Assembly (NCBI RefSeq): GCF_003385845.1
Contig: NZ_QRDJ01000006.1
Coordinates: forward strand, 682,001 to 746,000
Direction: 5' to 3'
Source: Kushneria indalinina DSM 14324
GTDB lineage: Bacteria > Pseudomonadota > Gammaproteobacteria > Pseudomonadales > Halomonadaceae
DNA: 64,000 nt
Below the pieces are notes generated by a model. The model was not told the DNA's origin. It saw only the letters and a program-made list of their open reading frames with translations, and did not search any database. The position numbers were made by a program, and so were the translations under genes. Positions 55,923 through 64,000 of this stretch are shown in pieces. Numbering within the stretch: the stretch's first letter is position 1; each line of letters opens with the position of its first letter.

Positions 55923-57062
55923 ATGATGATGGACTACTGGCAGCGGGTGTATCGCCGCAGTCGTCGGCAGTATCAGCGTCTGAGCTGGCGCACCCTGCAT
56001 CTTGATCCCTGGCTTTTGCTGGCGCTGCTGACCATCGTTGCCGGCGGTCTGATCGTGCTCTACAGCGCCGGGGGCGAGTCTACACATCTGGTGGAGGCCC
56101 AGGCGCTTCGATTCGCTGCCGCATTTTTGATCATGCTGCTGATCGCGCAGTTTTCACCGCGCACCATGCAGCGCTTTGCGTGGTTTTTCTATGTCGTGGT
56201 CATCCTGATGCTGGTGGCGGTGGACGTGATCGGCACCCATGCCATGGGGGCTCAGCGCTGGCTGACCATTCCCGGCGTCATCCGCTTTCAGCCCTCCGAG
56301 CTCATGAAGCTTGCCATGCCGATGACCATTGCCGCCTATCTATCGCGCCGGGTGTTGCCGCCCGGGTGGCTGGACCTGCTGGTGTGTCTGCTGCTGATGG
56401 GATTTCCGGTGGCGCTGATTGCCAATCAGCCCGATCTGGGCACCTCCATGCTGGTTACGGCCTCTGCTGTTTTCGTGATACTGCTGGCCGGGCTTTCCTG
56501 GCGTTTTGTGGCGGTCTGCGCAGGGTTCGGGATCGCCGCGATGCCGCTTTTGTGGTTCAACATGCACCAGTATCAGCGCCAGCGGGTACTGACCTTTTTG
56601 AATCCGGAAAGTGATCCGCTGGGAACGGGCTGGAATATCATACAGTCCAAGACCGCGATCGGTTCAGGCGGCATCCATGGCAAGGGCTGGATGCAGGGAA
56701 CACAGTCACAGCTCGAGTTTCTCCCCGAACGTCACACCGATTTCATTGTGGCCGTGCTCGCCGAAGAATTCGGCTTGATCGGTATGGCCGTACTGATGTC
56801 CTGCTATCTGCTGTTGATATGGCGTGGCCTCTACATGGCCACTCAGGCGCACGATACCTTTGGAAGACTGCTGGGGGGCAGCCTGATCCTGACCTTTTTT
56901 GTCTATGTGTTCGTCAATGTCGGCATGGTCAGCGGCGTTTTGCCGGTGGTCGGCGTACCGCTGCCGTTGATCAGCTATGGCGGCACGGCCAGCGTGACCC
57001 TGATGGCCGGCTTCGGTATGCTGATGGCCGTTTTTACCCATCACAAGACCACGCCACGCTAG
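55923..57062 (+). CDS. mrdB: RodA, peptidoglycan glycosyltransferase of the elongasome
   Basis: A 379-residue SEDS-family protein with ten predicted helices that polymerises glycan strands with PBP2. Seen: SQTLRFAAAFL-type and QRWLTIPGVIRFQPSELMKL near the first third, the catalytic/functional ESDPLGTGWNIIQSKTAIGSGG loop, FLPERHTDFI, and PLPLISYGGTASVTLMAGFGML at the end. It starts 2 bp after mrdA. Confidence 0.97.
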   Translation: MMMDYWQRVYRRSRRQYQRLSWRTLHLDPWLLLALLTIVAGGLIVLYSAGGESTHLVEAQALRFAAAFLIMLLIAQFSPRTMQRFAWFFYVVVILMLVAVDVIGTHAMGAQRWLTIPGVIRFQPSELMKLAMPMTIAAYLSRRVLPPGWLDLLVCLLLMGFPVALIANQPDLGTSMLVTASAVFVILLAGLSWRFVAVCAGFGIAAMPLLWFNMHQYQRQRVLTFLNPESDPLGTGWNIIQSKTAIGSGGIHGKGWMQGTQSQLEFLPERHTDFIVAVLAEEFGLIGMAVLMSCYLLLIWRGLYMATQAHDTFGRLLGGSLILTFFVYVFVNVGMVSGVLPVVGVPLPLISYGGTASVTLMAGFGMLMAVFTHHKTTPR

Positions 57063-57073
57063 AGAGAGTCGGG

Positions 57074-58099
57074 ATGAAGCCGGATCGATGTCATTCAGGT
57101 AAGAAATGGCGCTGGGCCATGGCAATGCTGCTGGCGGTGGCACCGCTGGCAAACGCGGCAGGCGAGTATGACCCGAGCACCAATGATCAGGCACGTGCCG
57201 TGGTCGACAGGCTTGCCGAAGCAGGGCTTGATCGCCAGAAGCTTGATGAAACGCTGGCCCGGGCCAGTCGTCAGCAAAAGATCATCGATGCGATTTCAAA
57301 ACCCGCCGAACGTCATTTGCGCTGGGATCAGTATCGCGACATCTTTATCAAGCCTGAGCGTGTGGCCGGCGGAGTTGAGTTCATCCGGGCTCACCGTGAT
57401 GCCATGATACGTGCTGAGCAGGAATACGGGGTGCCGCGTGAGATCATTGCCGCCATCATCGGCGTGGAAACCTGGTATGGGCGCCACACCGGCAGTTATC
57501 GCGTCCTCGATGCCCTGACCACACTGGCCTTTGACTATCCGCCCCGCAGTGATTTTTTCGGCCGTGAGCTGGAAGCCTTTCTCACCCTGACCAGCGAGCA
57601 GGGTCTTGATCCGCTGGAGCTCAAGGGCTCCTATGCCGGTGCCATGGGGCTGCCTCAGTTCATGCCCAGCAGCTATCAGGCCTACGCCGTCGACTTCAAC
57701 CATGATGGCATCAAGGATCTCTGGGAGGAGCCTGTCGATGCCATCGGCAGTGTGGCCAACTATTTTGCCGAACATGGCTGGCGCCCGGGCCGGCCGCTGA
57801 CGGTGGCGGCCCATCTGGAGGCCTCGCAAAAGCCCGAAGATGTCGAGTTCAATCAAGCCAAACCGCCGTATATGCGGGTCGGAGATCTAAAGGAAAAGGG
57901 CGTGGTGGCCGACATCGCCATCTCCGATGACGAGGAGGTGATTCCATTGGCGCTCGACTATGCCGATGGTGATGACCACTATCTGTTTGGTCTGCATAAC
58001 TTCTACGTCATTACGCGCTATAACCACAGCCATCTCTATGCCATGGCCGTCACCACGCTGGCCGAGCAGATCCAGGCGGCACTCCAGCGGGAGGGGTAG
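57074..58099 (+). CDS. mltB: Membrane-bound lytic murein transglycosylase B
   Basis: A 341-residue enzyme (MltB/Slt35 family) that cleaves murein glycan with formation of 1,6-anhydroMurNAc. Seen: a signal peptide (MLLAVAPLANAAGE), FIRAHRDAMIRAEQEYGVPREIIAAIIGVETWYGR with the catalytic Glu, YRVLDALTTLAFDYPPR, GSYAGAMGLPQFMPSSYQAYAVDFN and GVVADI. No lipobox cysteine appears, so it is probably soluble in the periplasm (MltB of E. coli is a lipoprotein). Start ATG 57074. Confidence 0.94.
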   Translation: MKPDRCHSGKKWRWAMAMLLAVAPLANAAGEYDPSTNDQARAVVDRLAEAGLDRQKLDETLARASRQQKIIDAISKPAERHLRWDQYRDIFIKPERVAGGVEFIRAHRDAMIRAEQEYGVPREIIAAIIGVETWYGRHTGSYRVLDALTTLAFDYPPRSDFFGRELEAFLTLTSEQGLDPLELKGSYAGAMGLPQFMPSSYQAYAVDFNHDGIKDLWEEPVDAIGSVANYFAEHGWRPGRPLTVAAHLEASQKPEDVEFNQAKPPYMRVGDLKEKGVVADIAISDDEEVIPLALDYADGDDHYLFGLHNFYVITRYNHSHLYAMAVTTLAEQIQAALQREG

Positions 58100-58100
58100 G

Positions 58101-59054
58101 GTGTCATTCTTGAAAGCCTTTCTGCCGGGGCATGTCCCGCGCTCGGTTCTGCTGTTGGTGATCGTAGCGCTGATGGGCGGCTGTGCCAGTGGCGGCGGTA
58201 GCGCCGGCGGACGCTACGCCATGTCCCGTGATGCCTACCCTGATCGTCAGGTCGATGTCTCGCAGGTGCCGGATGCGGTGCCTCGGGTTGAGCCGCGCTC
58301 ACGCAGCGGCAATCAGTCCAGCTATCAGGTACTGGGCAAGCGTTATCACGTGCTCTCATCGAGCGAGGGGTACAGCCAGACGGGGCTGGCCTCCTTCTAT
58401 GGTCAGAAATTCCAGGGCTACGATACCGCCAACGGTGAGCAGTACGATATGTATGCCATGTCGGCGGCGCATCGCTCCCTGCCGTTGCCCACCTTCGCGC
58501 GCGTGACCAATCTGGCCAACGACCAATCCGTGATTGTTCGCGTCAATGACCGTGGCCCGTTTCATGATGATCGTTTGATTGATCTCTCCTATGCAGCAGC
58601 GTCGCGACTGGATATGCTCGGCGATGGCACGGCCAGGGTACGGGTCACCGCCATAGATCCGCGCCAATGGCAGGCTCAACACAATAACAATCAACAGATC
58701 GCGGCCCGCTCGGGGCGCATTGAAGACTCGCCGGGAGCCTCAAGAGCTCAGGAACCTGTCCGGCAGGGCGCAGGTGCCTCTGCGCAGCAGGCAGCTGCAC
58801 CTGTGATCCGCAGTAACGACCAGGGCAACGCCGTCTACCTGCAGGTGGCGGCCCTTGGATCGGATGAGCACGCCCGGGCGCTCAGGGACAAGCTCGAAGC
58901 GCGTCTTTCAAGACCGGTTCGGGTAACACGACATGCCGCCATGCATCGGGTACAAGTGGGTCCACTCGATGATCCGATCATGGTGGAATCAGTCAGGTCC
59001 GAACTGCATGACGCAGGCTATGATCAGCTACACCAGGTAGCTGGCACGGACTGA
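58101..59054 (+). CDS. rlpA: Septal ring lytic transglycosylase RlpA (lipoprotein)
   Basis: A 317-residue lipoprotein. The start is GTG 58101, with GGGAGGGG upstream; it begins directly after the mltB stop. Lipobox LMGGC. The double-psi beta-barrel domain includes GLASFYGQKFQGYDTANGEQYDMYAMSAAHRSLP and the active-site Asp/His pair with VRVNDRGPFHDDRLIDLSYAAA. A Gln/Ala linker is followed by a C-terminal SPOR domain (VYLQVAALGSDEHARALRDKL) that binds denuded glycan at the septum. RlpA cleaves such glycans in Pseudomonas (family knowledge). Confidence 0.95.
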   Translation: MSFLKAFLPGHVPRSVLLLVIVALMGGCASGGGSAGGRYAMSRDAYPDRQVDVSQVPDAVPRVEPRSRSGNQSSYQVLGKRYHVLSSSEGYSQTGLASFYGQKFQGYDTANGEQYDMYAMSAAHRSLPLPTFARVTNLANDQSVIVRVNDRGPFHDDRLIDLSYAAASRLDMLGDGTARVRVTAIDPRQWQAQHNNNQQIAARSGRIEDSPGASRAQEPVRQGAGASAQQAAAPVIRSNDQGNAVYLQVAALGSDEHARALRDKLEARLSRPVRVTRHAAMHRVQVGPLDDPIMVESVRSELHDAGYDQLHQVAGTD

Positions 59055-59079
59055 ATACAAGCAAACAGAGAAAGGCAAT

Positions 59080-60273
59080 ATGACCCTTTTTGCAGTAAAC
59101 GTATGCCGCTGGCGCCACCTTGTCGCGTTTTCCTCGCTGGCGCTGACTCTGACGGCGGCGCCCGCAATGGCATCCGATGGCCCGTCACCTTCAAGCTTTA
59201 TTCCTTCGCCGCCGGGGCTTGCCGCGACATCATGGGTGTTGATGGACGCCAAATCCGGTCGTGTCCTGGTTGAACACGATGGCAACGAGCGCGTTCCGCC
59301 AGCCAGTCTGACCAAGATGATGACGGCCTATATTGCTGAAAGCGAAATCGAAAGCGGTAACATGTCTGCCGAAGATGAAGTTCGTATCAGCAAGGAAGCC
59401 TGGCAGACCGGTGGCTCGCGGATGTTCGTCAAGGTCAACAGCAATGTGCCGGTGCAGGCACTGATGCAGGGCATCGTGGTGCAGTCCGGTAACGATGCCA
59501 CGGTAGCCATGGCCGAACACATCGCCGGCAGCCAGTCATCGTTTGCCGATCTCATGAATGAACATGCACGCCAGATGGGCCTGCAGAATACGCACTTCAT
59601 GAACCCGACCGGTCTGCCGGACCCGGAGCACTACTCGTCGGCCTACGATATGGCCGTGATCGCACGGCACATCATCAACGATTTTCCCGATCACTATTCG
59701 CTTTATGCCGAGAAATATTTCACCTGGAACGGCATCAAACAGCCCAACCGCAATCTGCTGCTGTGGCGTGACAAGACGGTCGATGGCCTGAAAACCGGCC
59801 ATACCGAAGAGGCAGGATACTGCCTGGTAGCGTCGGCCCAGCAGACCGACACCCGCCTGATCGCGGCGGTTATGGGGACCAATTCGGAAGAGGCCCGGTC
59901 GCAGGAAACCCAGAAGCTTTTGAGCTATGGCTTTCGCTACTTCCAGACCCAGAAGGTGTATGACGCTGGGCAGGAGCTCACGCGTGCCCGCGTCTGGGGC
60001 GGCACTCAGGATGAGGGCAGCTTCGGCGTGGCCAACGATGTCTACCTGACAGCTTCCAAGCAAAATGATGCAGGCCTTTCCAACCGCATCAATATCAATG
60101 GTGATCTGCAGGCGCCCATCCAGGCCGGCCAGCAATACGGCACGGTTCAGATCGTACAAAATGACGAAGTCATTGATGAGCAGCCGCTGGTCGCGCTCGA
60201 AAGCATCGAGCAGGGCGGTCTGTTCAAGCGTCTCTGGGATGGCCTTTTGAAGTTTGTTCAGGGTCTGTTCTGA
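59080..60273 (+). CDS. dacC: D-alanyl-D-alanine carboxypeptidase (PBP5/6 class)
   Basis: A 397-residue low-molecular-weight PBP that trims the terminal D-Ala from pentapeptides. Seen: a signal peptide (cleaved near AMA-SD), the SxxK motif in PPASLTKMMTAYI (Ser about residue 76), SGN in VQSGNDATVAMAEH, KTG in DGLKTGHTEEAG, a PBP5_C beta domain, and a C-terminal amphipathic helix (FKRLWDGLLKFVQGLF) for membrane anchoring. The dacA/dacC distinction is not certain. A strong terminator follows at 60306. Confidence 0.95.
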   Translation: MTLFAVNVCRWRHLVAFSSLALTLTAAPAMASDGPSPSSFIPSPPGLAATSWVLMDAKSGRVLVEHDGNERVPPASLTKMMTAYIAESEIESGNMSAEDEVRISKEAWQTGGSRMFVKVNSNVPVQALMQGIVVQSGNDATVAMAEHIAGSQSSFADLMNEHARQMGLQNTHFMNPTGLPDPEHYSSAYDMAVIARHIINDFPDHYSLYAEKYFTWNGIKQPNRNLLLWRDKTVDGLKTGHTEEAGYCLVASAQQTDTRLIAAVMGTNSEEARSQETQKLLSYGFRYFQTQKVYDAGQELTRARVWGGTQDEGSFGVANDVYLTASKQNDAGLSNRININGDLQAPIQAGQQYGTVQIVQNDEVIDEQPLVALESIEQGGLFKRLWDGLLKFVQGLF

Positions 60274-60305
60274 TCCCTGAAACCGCAACTGTTCCATGAC
60301 CATCA

Positions 60306-60337
60306 GGGGGGATTCGGCTGACGAATCCCCCCTTTTT
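60306..60337 (+). terminator. Intrinsic terminator after the PBP5/6 gene
   Basis: 11-bp stem GGGGGGATTCG/CGAATCCCCCC with a GCTGA loop and five T, 33 bp after the stop. It separates the murein genes from ybeD-lipB-lipA. Confidence 0.92.
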
Positions 60338-60395
60338 CAGTAAAATGGCAGGTAATCGGGCGAACTTTCAGCCTGCAATGCTCAAGAGGTTTATC

Positions 60396-60722
60396 ATGTC
60401 CAGGCCTTCATCCAAAAAGCCTGCCGCTATCCTGTCGTCACCCGGCGACGATAAAAGGGCACAGGAGGCGCCGAAGATCGAGTTTCCCTGCGATTACGCC
60501 ATCAAGATCGTGGGAAACAACGATGTTGAATTCGATCGTGACATGCTCGATATCGTGGAGCGGTTCTCACCGGAGCTCGATCGTTCACGCGTGACCCATC
60601 GTGACAGCCGCAACGGCAAATACCGCTCTCTGCATGTCACCATTTATGCGACCGGCGAAGAGCAGCTCAACGAGCTTTTTGTGGCGCTCAAGGCGACCGG
60701 TCGTGTTCAGATGGTGCTTTAA
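60396..60722 (+). CDS. ybeD: YbeD/DUF493 family protein
   Basis: A 108-residue small alpha/beta protein; in most gammaproteobacteria it lies between dacA and lipB, as here. Seen: IEFPCDYAIKIVGNNDVEFDRDMLDIVERF and YRSLHVTIYATGEEQLNELFVALKATGRVQMVL, the DUF493 core. Its start is ATG 60396, with AGAGG six bases before. Homologues are regulatory ACT-like proteins tied to lipoate or lipid metabolism; function not established. Confidence 0.93.
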   Translation: MSRPSSKKPAAILSSPGDDKRAQEAPKIEFPCDYAIKIVGNNDVEFDRDMLDIVERFSPELDRSRVTHRDSRNGKYRSLHVTIYATGEEQLNELFVALKATGRVQMVL

Positions 60723-60773
60723 GACGCACCGGCTGACAGGCGACCCTGCCGGTTCTCCCCTGAGGTGGCACTG

Positions 60774-61478
60774 ATGAGTGATACAAACCTGGATGATCAG
60801 AGCATTGGCGTATATCGTCTGGGGGTATGCGATTACACCACGATCTGGGAGGCGATGCGCCGCTTTACCGATGAGCGCGATGCCACAACGCAGGATCAGA
60901 TCTGGCTGGTGGAACATTTTCCCGTGTTTACCCAGGGGCGGGCCGGCAAGCCGGAACATTTATTGAATCCCGGCAGCATTCCGCTGGTACACAGTGACCG
61001 TGGCGGACAGGTCACCTATCATGGGCCCGGGCAGTTGATCATGTACCCACTGATTGATGTCAAAAGGCGACGCATCGGGGTACGTGCCATGGTGGATGCC
61101 CTTGAAAATGCCGTCATTCGTTCGCTGAGTGACCACGGTATTACGGCCCGCTCACGAACGGATGCACCGGGTGTCTACGTGGAGGATGCCAAGATTGCTT
61201 CCCTCGGGCTGCGTATCCGCCGGGGCAGCAGCTTTCACGGGATTGCCTTCAATATCGATATGGACCTTGCCCCCTTTGACCATATCAATCCCTGTGGCCA
61301 TGCAGGGCTTAGAATGACACAGCTTCGCGATCTGCTGTCGCAACCACCGGACATGGCGCGTGAAGCACAAGGATTGCTCGGAGCCTTTGCCGCTGAACTC
61401 GGCAACCCCGAGCTTCAGGAGATGGTGAGCGCACCCGGGGTGCTGACCCACATTTCTCGAGTAACAGGATCAAACTGA
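60774..61478 (+). CDS. lipB: Octanoyl-ACP:protein octanoyltransferase
   Basis: A 234-residue enzyme moving octanoate from ACP to lipoyl domains. Seen: [41 protein letters not shown] with conserved His, the catalytic Lys in [13 protein letters not shown] and the Cys in [18 protein letters not shown] 60774 has GAGGTGG before it; its TGA overlaps the lipA ATG (TGATG). Confidence 0.97.
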   Translation: MSDTNLDDQSIGVYRLGVCDYTTIWEAMRRFTDERDATTQDQIWLVEHFPVFTQGRAGKPEHLLNPGSIPLVHSDRGGQVTYHGPGQLIMYPLIDVKRRRIGVRAMVDALENAVIRSLSDHGITARSRTDAPGVYVEDAKIASLGLRIRRGSSFHGIAFNIDMDLAPFDHINPCGHAGLRMTQLRDLLSQPPDMAREAQGLLGAFAAELGNPELQEMVSAPGVLTHISRVTGSN

Positions 61479-62452
61479 TGACCGAGACGACTGCTACCAC
61501 CCCCAAACAGCGGGCTGAAAAAGGTGTCAAGCTGCGCGGCGCCGAGAAGGTGTCCCGCATTCCGGTCAAGGTCATTCCGACCGAGACCCTGCCGACCAAG
61601 CCGGACTGGCTCAAGGTGCGCATGCCCATCTCGAAAGAGGTGACACGCATCAAGGAAACCCTGCGCCGGCACAAGCTTGTGACGGTATGCGAAGAGGCGT
61701 CCTGTCCCAATCTTGGTGAATGTTTCAACGGCGGCACGGCCACCTTCATGATCATGGGGGATATCTGCACGCGCCGCTGCCCGTTCTGCGACGTCGCTCA
61801 CGGCCGGCCCAATGCACTCAATGAAGACGAGCCGCGGGAGCTTGCTGAAGCCATCGCCGAGATGCGCCTGAAGTATGTCGTGATCACCTCCGTGGATCGT
61901 GATGATCTGCGTGATGGCGGTGCGCAGCACTTCAACAACTGCATCGAAGAGATCAGAAAGCGCAGCCCTGACCTTGAGGTCGAGGTGCTGGTGCCTGATT
62001 TTCGTGGCCGCATGGAGAAAGCCATCGATATCATGCGTCAGGAGCCGCCGGATGTGTTCAATCACAACCTTGAAACGGTTCCGTCGCTCTATCGCCGCGT
62101 GCGTCCGGGCGCTGACTATCAGTGGTCGCTGGATCTTCTCAAGCGCTACAAGGAAGCCCGTCCCGAGGTGATGACCAAATCGGGGCTGATGCTGGGTGTG
62201 GGTGAAACCGATGACGAGGTGGTCGAGGTCATGCGTGACCTTCGCGCCCATAACGTCGATATGCTCACCCTTGGCCAGTACATGCAGCCTTCACGCAATC
62301 ACCTGCCGGTCGATCGCTGGGTACACCCCGACACGTTTGCCTGGTTTGCCGAAAAGGGCTACGAGCTGGGCTTCAAGCATGTCGCGTCAGGCCCGCTGGT
62401 ACGCTCAAGCTATCACGCCGACAAGCAGGCACATGGTGAAAGGGTGTCCTGA
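61478..62452 (+). CDS. lipA: Lipoyl synthase
   Basis: A 324-residue radical SAM enzyme inserting sulfur into octanoyl domains. Seen: the auxiliary cluster motif [12 protein letters not shown], the radical SAM CxxxCxxC in [39 protein letters not shown] and the C-terminal RSSYHADKQ. It is translationally coupled to lipB. Confidence 0.98.
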   Translation: MTETTATTPKQRAEKGVKLRGAEKVSRIPVKVIPTETLPTKPDWLKVRMPISKEVTRIKETLRRHKLVTVCEEASCPNLGECFNGGTATFMIMGDICTRRCPFCDVAHGRPNALNEDEPRELAEAIAEMRLKYVVITSVDRDDLRDGGAQHFNNCIEEIRKRSPDLEVEVLVPDFRGRMEKAIDIMRQEPPDVFNHNLETVPSLYRRVRPGADYQWSLDLLKRYKEARPEVMTKSGLMLGVGETDDEVVEVMRDLRAHNVDMLTLGQYMQPSRNHLPVDRWVHPDTFAWFAEKGYELGFKHVASGPLVRSSYHADKQAHGERVS

Positions 62453-62613
62453 AACATGACAGGCTCGGGCAGCTGATACCCGACATGTTTTGTTCATCGC
62501 GCCCGGCACTGCCGGGCGCTGTTGTCTCCGGGGTCCTTGTCGCCCATCGAGGGCAGAAACTATTTCGCTGCGTAACGGTCAGTAACCATAACGGCCGTCA
62601 AGTGGAGGGAGCC

Positions 62614-63623
<1,010 letters not shown>

Positions 63624-63624
<1 letters not shown>

Positions 63625-64000
63625 TGCGACTCTGGCGATGTGCGGTGTTTGTGGCGGCACTGCTGCCGTTTCTCTGGTGGGCCTTTCAGGTAGCAGCAGG
63701 GCAGGCCGGCCCCGAGCCCGGGCAGTATCTGCTGCTCAACTTTGGCCAGTGTGCGCTGATTCTGCTGCTGTTGACGCTGAGCCTCACGCCGCTGATGAAG
63801 CTGACGCGCTGGAAGGGGTTTGCCGTGATCCGGCGCCAGCTGGGGCTCTGGACCTTCAGCTATGGGGTACTGCATCTGACCAGCTATCTGCTGTTCATAC
63901 TGGGGCTGGATTTCTCGGCGCTGGGCGCGGATCTGCAGCGGCGGCCCTACATCATGGTGGGGTTTGCAGCCCTGCTTATGCTGCTGGCGCTGGCGGTGAC
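63624..64000 (+). CDS. msrQ: Heme-binding quinol subunit MsrQ, N-terminal part
   Basis: Starts with the ATG in TGATG at the msrP stop and runs off the window. About 125 residues of a membrane cytochrome (YedZ/MsrQ): MRLWRCAVFVAALLPFLWW, LLLTLSLTPLMKLTRW and LGLWTFSYGVLHLTSYLLF with a heme-ligand His. It supplies electrons from quinols to MsrP. Confidence 0.95.

Overview
The window is about 64 kb of moderately GC-rich chromosome from a gammaproteobacterium, most likely a halophile or halotolerant member of the Halomonadaceae (Halomonas/Kushneria type). This is inferred from gene content and order (prmA-dusB-fis-purH; proA-nadD-rsfS-rlmH-mrdA-mrdB-mltB-rlpA-dac-ybeD-lipB-lipA), a BCCT transporter, a CPA1 antiporter and the YdiJ-type 2-hydroxyglutarate dehydrogenase. 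No 16S rRNA gene is present, so the genus is not proven.

Layout. 1-21 kb is mostly chromosomal housekeeping: the end of a MATE exporter, an EF-hand lipoprotein, an aromatic/aspartate aminotransferase, cfa, a thiamine-binding-type protein, a LysR regulator (ArgP type), a SIMPL protein, a periplasmic metal/corrinoid binding protein, cobO with a NupC transporter, a BCCT transporter, a cation/proton antiporter, ydiJ, serS, a SUMT with a damaged N-terminal domain, and several small proteins. A tRNA-Leu(UAG) at 21.33-21.41 kb is the integration site of a decayed 5.5 kb island (21.4-26.86 kb). The island is bounded by 31-bp direct repeats of the tRNA 3' end and holds a broken P4-type integrase, an acidic orphan, a broken SMP-30 gene, an AT-rich membrane protein, a lipoprotein and a broken HelD-like helicase. 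Next comes a small xyloside cluster (GH43 xylosidase and a GPH symporter carrying a 1-nt frameshift), which may be a second accretion at the same site.

31-49 kb is core again: comF, srkA, folE, gabD, purH-fis-dusB-prmA, accBC, dsbD, ppa, a PP2C/kinase fusion, pfp and mpl. 49-64 kb holds a DedA-PAP2 fusion and then a long + strand run for proline, NAD, ribosome silencing and rRNA methylation, cell elongation and peptidoglycan remodelling, lipoylation, and MsrPQ periplasmic methionine sulfoxide repair (the right edge cuts msrQ).

The most notable signals are: (i) the PP2C/kinase fusion appears to have lost catalytic residues in both domains, so it may be a double pseudoenzyme; (ii) the tRNA-Leu island has clear att repeats and integrase-arm-like repeats, including an extra copy outside the right end that suggests tandem insertion; (iii) the SUMT has a shrunken CysG-like dehydrogenase domain lacking the catalytic Asp; (iv) the xyloside symporter is frameshifted beside an intact xylosidase. 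I found no CRISPR array, complete prophage or intact defence system.
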